A program made the translations under genes and the position numbers. Below are positions 24,206 to 35,979 of a DNA stretch of 64,000 nucleotides, one piece after another. The DNA is from Nectonema munidae (taxonomy: Eukaryota; Nematomorpha; Nectonematoida; Nectonematidae), in the NCBI GenBank assembly GCA_030549495.1, contig JAUIRK010000908.1, positions 1,055,501 to 1,119,500 on the forward strand, given 5' to 3'. Position 1 is the first letter of the stretch. Every line of letters begins with the position of its first letter. A model generated the notes under the pieces. It had not been told where the DNA came from, searched no databases, and worked only from the letters and a program-made list of their open reading frames with translations.

Positions 24206-24230
24206 AAGAAGAAGAAGAAGAAGAAAATTT
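24206..24230. repeat. (GAA)n run at a probable LINE tail
   Basis: AAGAAGAAGAAGAAGAAGAA is followed by AAAATTTATTGAAATG and about 350 bases foreign to the MULE transposase order. A minus-strand LINE 3' end inserted here would explain it (inference). Confidence 0.5.
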
Positions 24231-24599
24231 ATTGAAATGAAAAGAATGAAAATAAACAAGCAAGAGAAGAAGACAAATTAATTAAACACGCACAGGCCTA
24301 CATGTACTTCATTAGTAAATTATAATTATAATAAATAAGTGTAAAAATAAAAGTCAAGCAATTTGAAACAAATGAAAACATAAGAGAAGGGAAAAACATG
24401 AGATGTTAAAGTCTGCGTAGTTATAAAGGTTTATGAAAACCGCTGGCAGGACCTTCGCATAAAAGAGTGAAAATATATGTTTATATATACATGTATGTAT
24501 ATACATTGATTTATATTTACTTTGAGTAATTACATGAAAAACAATTTTTATTACACACACGTGGCAATTTGTAGTTTTCTGTAAAACATTCATTTTAGG

Positions 24600-26830
24600 T
24601 TTTCAAGTCAGCTTCTGAGATTGTTTTCACCGAAATGGGAAAAATAAAAAACGCTCCGAGTTTACCTGACCCAAATCATTTATTAAGAACTGTGAATAGA
24701 ACAAGAGAAAATTATAGACCCCAACATCCCAAAACTTTGAAATTTCAACTGGATTGCAGCCACATCCCACCTAACTATTTGAATGCCGATTTGAGAAATA
24801 GGAAGCAGCGCACCTCATGTTTGCAACTACAACACATTATTTATTGATTAATTTTACTTTATATATTAAGTAGGTTGATGGGACTTTCAAGTTAGTGAAA
24901 AAACCTTTTCTCCAGCTATTCTCCGTTCATGCTTTTATCCGAAGCCTTTGCTATTTTTTTAGCCTTTGCTATTTGTTTTCATGAGCTCACGAAGTACGGA
25001 AGATTACAGCATTGTGTTTCAAAAAGTATGTGTCTGGCTGTCGATTCTACAACTATTGTTCAATAATTCTATTCTTTCATGTTTTTTGTGTTCATGTATC
25101 TTCGCAAAACTAATTTTCTTGAGAGTGAAAGGACAACACAGGGGACGATTTTTGTTCGAAAAATTTCACACTTTTTGTCATCAATAATCAAAATTGGAAA
25201 AGAATATTCGTGAAAAATGACTTCTAATATTCATTAAACATCATATTTATCATTTCAAAATAAGTTAGCTTATATTTCTGCTTGCATAAAATAGGTGATA
25301 ACTGGATAAACAAAGTTTTCAAACTTGTTAGGATGAAATTAAAGCATAAAAAAAATTAAAGAGAGCAAGCTCGGTGCCAGAGTAAAACTGAGGTGTCATG
25401 GCGCCCTGTAGCCTTCCTCAGAATCGCTACTGGAATCCTCCCTAGTTCTATTTAATGAAAAACATCAATTTAGAGAACTATCGTATGTCTTTAAAAAATT
25501 TCCAAAAATGACAAAATATTAAGAAATGTACACATCCACGTTATTGAACCTGGAGATGTGACACTGAGATAGGATAAAAGTTGTGTGGGGGATTTGGGTG
25601 GATCGCTGGACTTCTAATCCGATCATCTTGGGTTCGATTCCTTCCTCTGCCAAAAATTACTCAAAGCTCGATGCAAGAGGCGCATTATTGCTTTATCGAT
25701 AAAATACTCCACCACCTTTAACCTTATTTTTACCCTTTGATCCAGAATAAATAGGCAGTCAATTTCTATAGTTTACTGAGTGAGGAGAAATAATGTAAAT
25801 TAGTGTTCCTAATGGCTATAGAAATATATGCAAAAAATAACTTTCATCACTTTCCAGAATTATTGAGCGACATCTTATTGTGCATTCTTATTCGTTTATT
25901 GTTGTTTTCAAAATTACTATTTTAAAACACTTAAAAAGCAATGCTATATTAAATTGGTTCATATTTAAGGAATAGATTTTTTAATTGAAAAGTTTACTTC
26001 CAAGTAACATAAAATTGAAGAATGTTGTGGCTGATTTTGAAAGAGCAATTTGGCGATCTTTACGAAGAATTTTTTGGGAATGCCAAATTTCTGGTTGCCA
26101 TTTCCATTAGTGTCAAGCTATATGGCAAAAAGTTTTGCCGAATTTCGTCTATTTCCTTTCATACTTACCAACTAACTAAATTTTCTATTTTAAGATGCAA
26201 GAAATTGAGTTGATTCCTTCTTTCAGATATGATAGAGGAACATATAAAGTTATCAAAAAATTATTCCGAACACATTGACTAAGTACTTGATATATTATGA
26301 AAAAAACAATTTAATTTTGTTTTTTGAGGATACTTGTTCGAAGAAATCAAATTGATCTCAACAACACCTAGAATTTAACAACTCTTCACTTATGTCGAAA
26401 ATACCTGGATGAATAAAAACTTATGGGTTCAATCTGATTGCTGTGTTTTCAAACAGTTAATCAGACCCAACAACGATGTCGAAGGATGGCATAACATTTT
26501 AATTAAAAAAATAACAACACAAAAATCTTTATTCTATTATATATCTTACGTATGAAGAGGCCGTGCTTCTAACTCTCCTAGTTAGTCATGATTAAATTTT
26601 TTTTTACATATTTTTGAATCGCTAATTTTTAAAAATTGTTCAGGTTAGACTTATCTCTGATAGAAAGCTCTACAGACAGCAAAAAAACGTCACCAAAGAA
26701 GTCAGAAAAAAATAATGGATTTATGGCAGAAATACGAAGAAGGTGTTCTCCAAATGGAAAGCCTATACACAAAAGACTTTCGTTAACCCAATTTACACCG
26801 ACACTTCATGAATGATAAACACTCCACGTA
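24600..26830 (+). pseudogene. MULE transposase core, decayed
   Basis: In order: SASEIVFTEMGKIKNAPSLP then VNRTRENYRPQHP (24600-24780); VDGTFKLVKKPFLQLFSVHA (24886-24945), the first DDE block with D of VDGTF; LFVFMSSRSTEDY (about 24966); ADFERAIW- and HGCHFH-like sequence (26030-26110); RPNNDVEGWHN (26463-26495), typical of the third block; YEEAVLLTL; and a C-terminal part, RLISDRKLYRQQKN to WQKYEEGVLQMESLYTKDF (26645-26785). The order is that of FLYWCH-type Mutator-like transposases. Several stops, shifts and insertions make it non-functional. Confidence 0.75.
25545..25690 (+). repeat. tRNA-like SINE remnant
   Basis: TTTGGGTGGATCGCTGGACT resembles a tRNA D-arm/box A, ACTTCTAATC an anticodon loop with TCT, and GGGTTCGATTCC a perfect box B at 25610-25621. 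The T-stem and acceptor stem do not pair, so it is not a working tRNA. It lies inside the MULE. Confidence 0.5.
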
Positions 26831-27439
26831 GCCAGAAATTTTCAAACTTTCCACAAACAAGAGAATGCAAATTTTCTACACTTAAAAATCAATAAAAATT
26901 TGTAAATTTGTCTTTTTCATCTGTTTTTATACCTCAGAAACCCAATTTTTTTGGCTGTCGGTGTCTCATACAAGGGAAGTGAAACTTCCATGCTGTACTG
27001 GCAATTTTTTGGTAGGCGCAGGATTAGAACCCGAGACCAATTTTCTTAACAGATCTTTAAGGGTCGATAAGATAGAAAAACTTAACAAATTGTTCTATGC
27101 TTTTTTTACTTTATAGTAGTAATAAATCTCCTTTTTCTTTTAAAGCATAGTTTAGCACATTGTATAGTGTAGGATATATGAAACATTTTTGGTTTCTATT
27201 TCTCTCTTGTTGACATTGATTAATGCTTTTATGAAACATTTCTATGTGGGGTGAGGGTCGATGTGAAAACTAATGTTCTATGAAGGGGTCTTGTAAAACA
27301 CATGGTTTTTCTAAATAAGGCAGCTGTTTGTCGTTTAAAGCATTTTATATTATTTTGTACGATCGAGCTTTACTAGGTATTTTACTGTGAAGACAACAAT
27401 AAATGAGTTAAATGAGTCTAAATTTTTTAATAATAAATC

Positions 27440-27455
27440 TTCTTCTTCTTCTTAA
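27440..27455. repeat. (CTT)n run
   Basis: Short CTT repeat, comparable to the (GAA)n tail at 24206. Confidence 0.7.
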
Positions 27456-27791
27456 AATGAGTCGCAATGTAAAAACGTGACTTAAAAAGTGGAAAAAGGA
27501 CAAAAGAAGTTGTGAACCATTGTTTAATTAAAGGGAACAACACTTCTTACTCAAAAAAACACTTTTTTTCAATTGGATATTGTTTTTCTGATATTTTGGG
27601 GTTGAAAAATCCCTTGAAATGCTCCCTCGCAAAAAACCCCATTAGGAAAAAAGCTCCCTATTAAAAACCCAAAATTTACTTAAATATTAAAATATTTTCA
27701 ATATTAAAATTGCCTGCTTTTTATATAAAAACAAAAATAATAGACCTTAAAACCTGTTTGAAAAATGTCTAAAGTACAATGAAAATATAAA

Positions 27792-28320
27792 ATGCTTACC
27801 AGAAGTGCGCAAGATCCTCTCCCTGTTTTCTTTCGCCTATCGACGTCTACTGTCTCAGTAGAATACAAAGCTAATTTGTTATACAGAAAATATCCGTTCT
27901 TTTTCGATGAACTCAGCTTATCTTTGAAAACATTCAAGTATTTGTTGAAAAATTATTTTTCATCTTCCTACGACGCCAATTCCTTCTGCGACAAAAATGT
28001 AATGTATGCAGCCAACTTAGATGAAATTTGATGACATATTTTAATTTGCCTTATTTTTTGTTCAGTGTTGTATCCTAAATGCGGCCTATTGGCTTTTGGA
28101 TCTTCACGAAAACTTATGATCACTATTATTTTTTTTCTTTAAGTTGTTAGCGTTTTCATGTGTCTATTGTGGCATTTTAATTCGGTTTCTTTTTTGTTTC
28201 ACCAATTCTGATTTTTAAAACCTTTTGTATAATAGTTATTTCCTGTATTTCTTATATTCTATTTCTTCTTTTATGTAAACCTTTTGATTATCAATAAATT
28301 TCTTGCTTTCTTCTTTCTTT
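27792..28320 (+). pseudogene. Possible 5'-truncated LINE 3' end
   Basis: The frame at 27792-28031 reads FFRLSTSTVSVEYKANLLYR then LSLSLKTFKYLLKNYF. This is the pattern of the last residues of many Jockey/CR1-type reverse transcriptases (arg-rich block, then LK.FK..LK.YL). A 290-base tail ends in ATCAATAAATTTC and CTTTCTTC repeats, which fits a LINE 3' UTR. It is too short for certainty. Confidence 0.35.
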
Positions 28321-28379
28321 CCCTCGCAAAAAATAAATACTAAAATTTATCTTGAAATTATTTCAAGGGCACCCTCAGC

Positions 28380-28650
28380 CAGTGGCGGATCCAGCTTTTG
28401 AGCATAAGAACCTATTTTACTAAAAATGGGAAAGGAGTTAATTTTATTTTTGATTAAAAAGAGAAAACTAAACATTTCATTTAAAGGGTAAGTATAAAAT
28501 ATTGCACATAAAAATATAAAACCCTAACATAAAATTCGATGTGGGTAAATATTATTTATCAAATACTCAAATTTTCACAAAGATGTGTTAAAATTTTAAT
28601 CTTTCTTTACCTGGTAGCCCCCCCCCCCCCACTCCTTGGATTCGCCACTG
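28380..28650. mobile_element. hAT-type MITE with perfect 8-bp target duplication
   Basis: Terminal repeats are CAGTGGCGGATCCA at 28380 and, inverted, CAGTGGCGAATCCA at 28650 (13 of 14). The direct repeat CCCTCAGC flanks it exactly (28372-28379 and 28651-28658). It is 271 bases, non-coding, with a C-run near the right end. Intact ends and duplication indicate a recent insertion relative to its neighbours. Confidence 0.9.
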
Positions 28651-29099
28651 CCCTCAGCAATAAGGCTGAAATATTAAAATAGCTTGTTCAAAAAATATTT
28701 ATATAACAGTCAAATAAAAAGCAATCTGTTATTTGGTTAATATTATTTCAATTTTAAAAACAACCTTAGTGAAGAAATATAAGTATTTCAATGCTTCAGA
28801 CACATTATATTATCCATGTGGAAAAATATAAAAAAAGAAACTCAATTGCTTTCAAAATTTTCTTGTGTACTTTCTTTCATTAAATTTTCACTGACATTTT
28901 TTGTTTGTTTCCTTCATTAATTAAACTTTGATAATTCAGCAAAGTTCAAATGTGTAAAATAAAGCTTAGCTTCTCTTCTTTGTGTATTCCGACATAATAA
29001 ATGACTGATCTGGAAATGGTCGAACCGAAATCTTTCAGATCCCATTGTTTCCGGTTAAGTGATTTTAAGTATTTGGAAATCAAAGTTTGTGTTCTTAGA

Positions 29100-29287
29100 T
29101 TGTAGTTCAAGCTTACTCTAGCCTTCAGGTTTTTGGCCGTATCTGTTTATGATTGTATTGGCTTTAAGTCGTTATGTTTTTTGGCTGTTTTTGTATGGGT
29201 CGTTTTGGTTTTGTGCCGTTTCGGTTTTGGGCCGTTTTGGTTTGGGAAGTTTCGGTTTTGGGCCGTTTTGACCAGGAACCGATTAAT
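29100..29287. repeat. Right terminal inverted repeat of the MULE-like element
   Basis: Units of GGGCCGTTTTGGTTT and GTTTCGGTTTT repeat toward the end GACCAGGAACCGATTAAT, the inverted match of the left end at 20968. Confidence 0.7.
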
Positions 29288-29299
29288 GTCTTACAAAAT

Positions 29300-30215
29300 G
29301 TAAACTAAATTTGATACGGAATAAAAAGTATAGGTATAGCTATATAGAAAACGTAGGCTTCGATCGATGAATGACTTTAAAAAATATTTTTCCATGAATG
29401 AAACATATGTTTTAAGATAACATTAACACAAACGCCATGAAATCAAAATTTGAATTCTTATCCACTTAAAATATTTTTTGGAAAAGAGTATAAAATAATT
29501 ATGTCACAACATAGGTTATTTCATTTACGCAAAATAAAGCTCTCTATATTTTTATTCTATTCTCCCCATATCTAACTTATCTCTGGAATTGCTTAAGCCT
29601 TTTAAAAAGACCTTGAATACAAAACAAAGACACTCATACACACATGTATACGTATATAGCATATGTCGTGAACTCAATTTTCTTCAATGTTTCTCCCTCC
29701 ATGTTAAGTGAATTTACCATATTTATTATTCAAAAATATTATTTTGTCAAGGGCGCGGTATTAAGGAGTACAATAAAATAAAATCTTTCTCCATTTTTTG
29801 TTATTAATTTTTCGGAAAATTTTTCAGTATATATACCTGATATATTCCAAGTTTGAATTCACTTTTTCGCCTTCGCATTTAATCCTCTCTCCAACTATCT
29901 TTTAAATTTTTCACGTAAGATGGCGTAAAATAATTTTCCCAAGAATCAATTCCATTCTCATTCAAAATGATCGGTTTTCAGACATTCCGAAATATTTTAT
30001 AAACTTGGACTATTTATTTTAAAATTTCGCTTTTTAGAAAATATTTTTTACGTAAAATGCTCCAAATTTCCAATGACATTCAAGAAATTGAGATTCATTT
30101 ATTTCATTTTCTTTTATGAAGATATTTTATCTTTACTTGAATCAAATTATAACGAATGTCGGTCAATGTAGTGTAGAAAATATTTTATGCTTTTTTCTAA
30201 CTTGCCTTTCATTAA
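29300..30215. other. Intergenic, no gene seen
   Basis: AT-rich spacer between the MULE-like element and the glycine-rich gene. No supported feature. Confidence 0.45.
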
Positions 30216-30223
30216 CTACTTTA

Positions 30224-30231
30224 TATATAAG
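30224..30231 (+). promoter_or_regulatory. TATA box candidate of the glycine-rich gene
   Basis: TATATAAG lies 157 bases upstream of the start codon. A weaker TATTTAAA at 30346 is closer. The choice depends on where the transcript starts, which cannot be read from the sequence. Confidence 0.3.
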
Positions 30232-30387
30232 TTAAATAACAAGTTTAACTTACTGATAAAGACATGCTAATCATACAATAGTTTCATTTTGAATGACAAC
30301 CTATCGCTCAATCATATTGATGCACTACACTTCAATCATACTCAGGTATTTAAATGTTTTTGTATATATTTTAGAAGGAAAAATAAA

Positions 30388-31422
30388 ATGATCGCCTACG
30401 TTGCTCTCTTCTTGTTTTTCTTGTAAGTAAAATTAAAATTTTCTGAATTTTCATCAAAAAATTATTTTTTTTTAAAACATATAAACATATTTAGCTCATT
30501 TCATTAGATTTTGAATTTGATGTCTGGATAAAAATTTCCTAGATTTGATAAAATATGCTATTTGTAAAAATTTTGTAACATTTTCAAGGGATTCTTGCCA
30601 TTTCAATTTTTTACTGGGAAATTATTAGTATTGTAAAGATATTTGTGGTAAATTTATAAAGAGACCTATTTCAGTCTTTTCTTTGAGGTAGCAGTAGTTC
30701 ATATTAAAGGAACGGAGCAAAAAACTGTATAATTGACTGTTAAACTTCTTGAAATGTTAGTCTCAAATTACATCTTAAAATTTTAATATTTCATTTAATT
30801 TTGGGAAATGTGAAAGTTTAACAAAATTTTAGTAGAGATCATTTATCAAGTGTTATGTGAATATTTTTATCCATACATTTTCAACTTTGTCCAAATTCGA
30901 AGATGAAAAGAAGCTAATAAGTTTCCTGTTTTTTATTTGGAGAGAAATTTTTTAGGCAAATAGAAGCAACCTCATTTGACAATATTCTTATGCAATTAAT
31001 ATTTTTTCCTCTTTTTTAGAAACTCTGTTTTGTCTCAAGGTCAGCAAAGTCAGGTACAAGGAAATTTTGGTGGAAAAGGCTTTGCTGGTAAAGGCGGAAG
31101 TTTTGGAGGAAAAGGATTTGCTGGTAAAGGGGGCGGTTTTGGCGGAAAAGGATTTGCTGGTAAAGGCGGAAGTTTTGGCGGAAAAGGAGGCTCTTTTGGC
31201 GGAAAAGGTTTTGGTGGAAAAGGTTTTGGCGGTAAAGGATTCGGAGGAAAAGGACAAGGCCAAGCTCTTCAAGGTTTACAAGGACAAACCCAGGGTCAAG
31301 TGCAAGGTCAGGTGCAAGGTCAGGTGCAAGGACAAGCTCAAGGAGTTGCACAGGATCAAGGCATTCAATCCGATTTACAATCAGGCACCCTCAAACAGAA
31401 CGATGCTGAAGACCTGGAATAA
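30388..31422 (+). CDS. Secreted glycine/lysine-rich repeat protein, two exons
   Basis: Exon 1 (30388-30422) and exon 2 (31020-31422) flank a 597-base GT-AG intron in phase 2 and join to 145 residues. MIAYVALFLFFLLNSVLS is a clear signal peptide, with likely cleavage before QGQQSQ. The mature chain has a Gly/Lys/Phe block (about 29-87) built from GGKGF, AGKGG and SFGGKG units, then a Gln block of QGQVQGQ repeats (about 88-125), then an acidic tail ending NDAEDLE. It has no cysteine. The composition recalls glycine-rich cationic antimicrobial peptides and cuticle or cement proteins of arthropods. I cannot choose between them. Exon 2 alone is open on the opposite strand, a by-product of the repeats. 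Confidence 0.88.
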
Positions 31423-31575
31423 TTCTTTTCCTATGCTTAACTGTTTCGTGTTGTTTCTAGGATTCCTTTTCATCTTTGTATCACAACACATACGCAGCAT
31501 ACAACTAACACAAGAGTCTGCCATTTGTAAATATACTCTCCATGCCCTCTATAAAAAGATATTTTTGAATAATTC

Positions 31576-31581
31576 AATAAA
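31576..31581 (+). terminator. Poly(A) signal of the glycine-rich gene
   Basis: AATAAA 154 bases after the TAA stop, followed by a T-rich stretch. Confidence 0.65.
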
Positions 31582-31879
31582 GATTTAAATACTTTTTGTT
31601 TGTTTCTTTTATCCATACACACATTTAAGGTTTAACCTATCAAATATTCTTACCCTGTCCAGAAGATATCGTAATATTATGAGAGACACTACAATCTACA
31701 CCAATTATAATGTACTGCTAATTTTATCATTTACTTGGATTCAAATATGCTTTTGCGATGAATTAAATTTGAAATTGAAGCTTATATATAGGACTTATCT
31801 ACTCTAACTTCATGCCACTTCGACTCAAAATACAAAATTGTTTTAGCGACAATAAAACGTTTCAATGAAAAGAAAGAAA

Positions 31880-34876
31880 GAAAACCTCTATTTAATGAAC
31901 ATCTCTGAATAATGAACATTTAAAGAGCATTTAATAAAACTTCATAAAAATGCTATACTCGAATCTCTCTTTAATGAACATCTCTCTACTATGAACAGTG
32001 AACACAAAACTTGTGCAAATATCAAAAAAAGTCTCTCTTAGTGAACAAAGATAACTACGTGATGAAATAGCAGAAGCTATATATCAAATAATATCATTTT
32101 ATTGAATGATTTCCTCATACACAAGCTTAAAAACAAGAATATAACTTTCATTTCCGCTTTTTGTTTGCTTGTTTAATAATAGTATTTTTAATCTTCTCTC
32201 CTCACATCCCTTTTTTTCGTTTCCTCTTTTTGATTGCTTGTTTGATAAGCAGTCTTTAATTTTTATTTTCTTTGAGCAAGGGAAGCTTTTGCATACCATA
32301 TTATTCAAATTCATATTAAAATCATACATGATTTTTATATCAGAATGTTGATTTCTGAATTTTGTTTTTAACATTTTTTAAAAGCATAAAAAAAATTGTT
32401 TTTGTATGCTATGTTAACAAGCAAACAAATAATTGCCAGAATTAGCTTTATTTTTTGTTTGTTCACAAGTTATTTTTAAAGCAAAAAATTTATCTGTCTA
32501 TTAAACCTAAAAAAAATTTAAAAAAAATGTCGTAAAAAAGAGGTTAAAAAAAGACTTTCAATTACGTCTCCATATTTAAAAAGATTTATAGACATGATAA
32601 TGTACAAAACTAGCGATATTTTTCAAACCAAAATCAGTTTTTTGTTAATTTAAAAAGATAAACACATACAGAAAATCATTATCTAAACATACCAAAGGTG
32701 ACATAATTATTGTTGCATGTTAATTAAATTGACGTATGTATTTGTTGAGTGCAAATTTAAAACCTTGTTAATTTCTTTATAAATTTAAGTTTTTTGATTA
32801 ATAAAAAATAACTAATATCATTTTTTTGATTATAAGTAAAAAAAGCTTTGTATGTTTTATGAGTACAATTTTTTTACAATGTAAACTCTAACTTATCATA
32901 TTCAAATTTGTTTTGATAATTTTTAAATTTTAACTAATTTATGCTTGAAATTTTGTTTAGACATAATGGCTTTAGTAAATGTAAAAATCTTAGTTTAAAA
33001 CAAAAGTTGAATGTTTTACAAGAATCCCATGGTTTAAGTCCAAGAGCTTTGGCGGAGAAATTTAGAATTTCAGTAGGAGCTGTAAATTCTATTCTAAAAA
33101 GAAAAGACGAATTGATAGAAAAAGGACAAAATAATTTCAACCCTAAAAGCAAGCGATTTAAAAATAAAAAAACGGTGAAATTAATGATAAAATGTGGCTG
33201 TGGTTTGTTGCAGCAAGCTCTAAAAACATTCCAATAACTGAAACTCTTCTCCAAGCTAAAGCACTAGATTTCGCAAAACAGTTTAACGTTTTTGATTTCA
33301 AAGCATCAAGTGTTTGGCTGGAAAATTCAGAAAACGTTTTAACATAAAATTCAAAATTTTGAGCGTAACCTAGAAATTGTAACACCTTGGAAAGAGCAAA
33401 TTAAACTGCTGATGAAAGGGGAATTTTTTATAAGGATACTCCTAACAAATCCTTGGTTCAGTTTCGAGAAAAGTGTAAAGGAAAAAGTGTAAAGGCTTGC
33501 TTTGTTGCAATTGATTGTTAACTGAAAAACTTAAACCTTTAATTATATTATTGGCAAATCTAAAAATCCAAGATACCTTAAGGTTTCAAAAACTTCAATA
33601 ATTTACAAGTTTTTTGGAGAGCAACAAAAAAAGCTTGGATGAATGCTTTTATTTTTGATGAATGGTTAACAAATTTAAACAGAGAGATGAAAAAGAAAAA
33701 ACACATGCGCATTGTTGACAAGGCACATAGTCATTATTTGAAAGAACATAGCAATGTTAAATTGGAGGTTTTCCCACCAAATTGTACATCTCATGTACAA
33801 CCTCTGGATCAAGGAATAATTAAAAACTTGAAAATTGGGTACAAAACACGTCTTCTTAAAAAGTTACTTTCAGAAATTGAAAATGTCATTTCTGATGATG
33901 CAACAATACCTGCGGTGATTACTGTAAAAGAGGCTATATTTTGGATCAGTCAAGCTTGGGCTGAAGTAACAGAAAAAACAATACAAAACTGTTTTAGAAA
34001 AGCTGGATTCATTTCTGTAGAAAATATGGTAGAAGAGGAAGATACCTCAAGTGATGTTGACTTGCAAGAACATGAATACGAAGAAATTTTTGGAGAAGTT
34101 TCCAAAGCTTTGAGTCTTGAGAATGTTTCTGAAAAAGAATATAATAACTGTGACAAAGATGACAGTCTACTTCATGAATTGAATACTAATAATTGGGAAA
34201 TGAAATTCTCAAACTTGAATGAGATGTCGTCAGAAGAAGAAGATGAAACGACCAGTTTTACTACCCCTATGCCTAGAAGTAAAGACGTTTTGCATAGTTT
34301 AGAAAAATTAAAGAGATTTACAGATGGGCATGAAAAAGCTTGTATTTTGATATCAGAACTAGAACAGTGTGTTCAAGATATTATTATTAAAACAAAGAAT
34401 GCTAAACAGCTTACTATTACCCATTGTTTCAGTAAATCAACCTAATAAAATTGTTAATTTATTTAGAAAAACTAATATAAAATAAAGTTTTTTGAGGTCA
34501 GTAAACTTCATAAACACGTAGAAAGTGAGTTTTGTTTTATAATGTATTTGTGGAATAAGTTTAATGATTTAGGCAATGTTATTAGATTAAATTAAGAATT
34601 TGATTTCTGCTAAAAAGTAAATTCAAAGTAGCGCTTAAGTCATTAGTCAAAAAACATAATTTAAATTCAAGTAAAATGAAAATGAGTTTTTACAATGTAC
34701 GATGTTTAAGAAAAAGGTATGTAAGTAAAGTCTTTGAATAGAGTAAGAAAGAACTTCAAAAACTTGTATGTTAAGAATTTTCATGTCAGGTAAATGTGAA
34801 TCTCTCATTAGTGAACACCTCTGTATAATGAACATTTTTATTGAATTTTAGTGTGTTCATTATATAGAGGTTTTAC
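31880..34876 (+). mobile_element. Tigger/pogo DNA transposon, decayed
   Basis: AAAACCTCTATTTAATGAAC at the left and, inverted at the right, GTAAAACCTCTATATAATGA form the terminal repeats. Subterminal copies of AATGAACATCTCT and TTAGTGAACA sit inside both ends, as in Tigger elements. TA follows the right end. The transposase lies on the plus strand in between. The full length of about 3.0 kb suggests a whole but inactivated copy. Confidence 0.85.
32941..34445 (+). pseudogene. Tigger (pogo-type) transposase remnant
   Basis: The CENP-B-like helix-turn-helix part reads LSLKQKLNVLQESHGLSPRA then FRISVGAVNSILKRKDE. A shifted frame carries WFVAASSKNIPITETLLQAK. A 268-codon stretch at 33639-34445 has VDKAHSHYL (second catalytic Asp region) and NCTSHVQPLDQGIIKNLK (third). 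It ends in an acidic, Ser-rich tail with a Cys/His end, TITHCFSKST. The segment between 33240 and 33640 has several breaks. Confidence 0.88.
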
Positions 34877-35979
34877 TATAATAAATAATAGAGGTCCTAG
34901 TGATGAATGAATCTTGAGGTATTCCTGCATGTACGCAACCATAGATATTAGAAAATTCGTCATTTACAAAAGCTGAAAATTTTCTATTCTTTAGAAAAGA
35001 TTGAATCAAACTGATAGAAGAGTGTCCAAAGCTATAACAACTAATTTTATCGATTAACAAACTATGATTTATGCTATAAAAGCTGCCGTAAGATCTCAAA
35101 ATATACACAAACAGCTACTACTATTTGTATTCCAATGATCAATGATTTCAACCATAAAAAGCGAAGGAAGCTTTTCAATTTTCGAAAACTAAACTGGTGA
35201 TACTTACGCAAAAAATTGAATTCAAAATAATTGCATATTTGATTATATAATATTTTTTCAAGTATTTTTGAAAAGACAGGCACACTCTCTGACAGGCCTA
35301 TATTTGTTAATATTCTTTAGAATTTTTTTTCTTTGCGATTGGTAGGCACATTAATTATTTTAATATATGGAAATATACCCAGAGATATGCATTTATTATA
35401 TAGAACATACAGATAATGCGTTAGCAACAGCTATTATCAAATTAATTGACAACCCATATATATATCAGTTGTATTGCTATTTTTCAATATGGTTATAGCA
35501 TTTAATATATCATTGTATGAAATGCTCTTGAAATAAAATGATAGATTGGAATTAGCTGTAAAGTTAGTTAGCATCATAATCATGTTATATACTTTATTTT
35601 TAAAATGTCTAGCAAATTTGTTCGGTAATTCATCATTTAAATTTTCGTCATTAATCGTTAATACAATTTTACTATCCGATACATCTTCTTTTATAAACGA
35701 GTTTGAAATTTTTCACAGTTTTTTCGAATCTTTTTTATAATTAACAAATATATTTTTGAAATATTTAACTTTCGAATGCCAGATCAAATTTTCTCAAATT
35801 TTTTACAAATTCTTGTTATAATTAAAGTTGAAAAAACAGTATTGGGACTCGTATGTATTCTTTTATATAAAAGATCTTTTTCATTTATTCTACGTAGAAT
35901 TTGATCCATATGGTAAAAAAAAAAGTAATTCATGTGTTTTTGCTATTTTATATTTATTCTTCCTAACTTGGTAAAATGA

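Larger units (their letters stand above)
20968..29287 (+). mobile_element. MULE-like element with tandem-repeat terminal inverted repeats
   Basis: Long inverted repeats mark both ends: ATTAATGGGTGCCTGGTCA at 20968 and, inverted, ATTAATCGGTTCCTGGTCA at 29287. Each is followed inward by about 200 bases of degenerate tandem units such as CGGCCCAAAACC(G/A)AAACG. Between them lies a plus-strand FLYWCH/MULE transposase gene. The 8.3-kb length includes later insertions: a (GAA)n-tailed LINE end, a tRNA-like SINE, a LINE 3' fragment and a hAT MITE. No 9-bp target duplication is visible, so the outer limits may be off by some bases. Confidence 0.6.

Noticed and set aside
25545-25620. Functional tRNA gene
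   Set aside because: Box B is good, but the T-stem and acceptor stem do not pair and a repeat body follows. Called a SINE remnant instead.
30988-31351. Long open frames on the minus strand across the glycine-rich exon (Ser/Thr/Lys/Phe-rich)
   Set aside because: They are by-products of the GGAAAAGG-type DNA repeats. The plus strand has signal peptide, intron, TATA and poly(A) signal; the minus frames have none.
31067-31588. 173-codon plus-strand frame overlapping the glycine-rich gene
   Set aside because: Same repeats read in another frame; it runs through the true stop and 3' UTR and has no start context.
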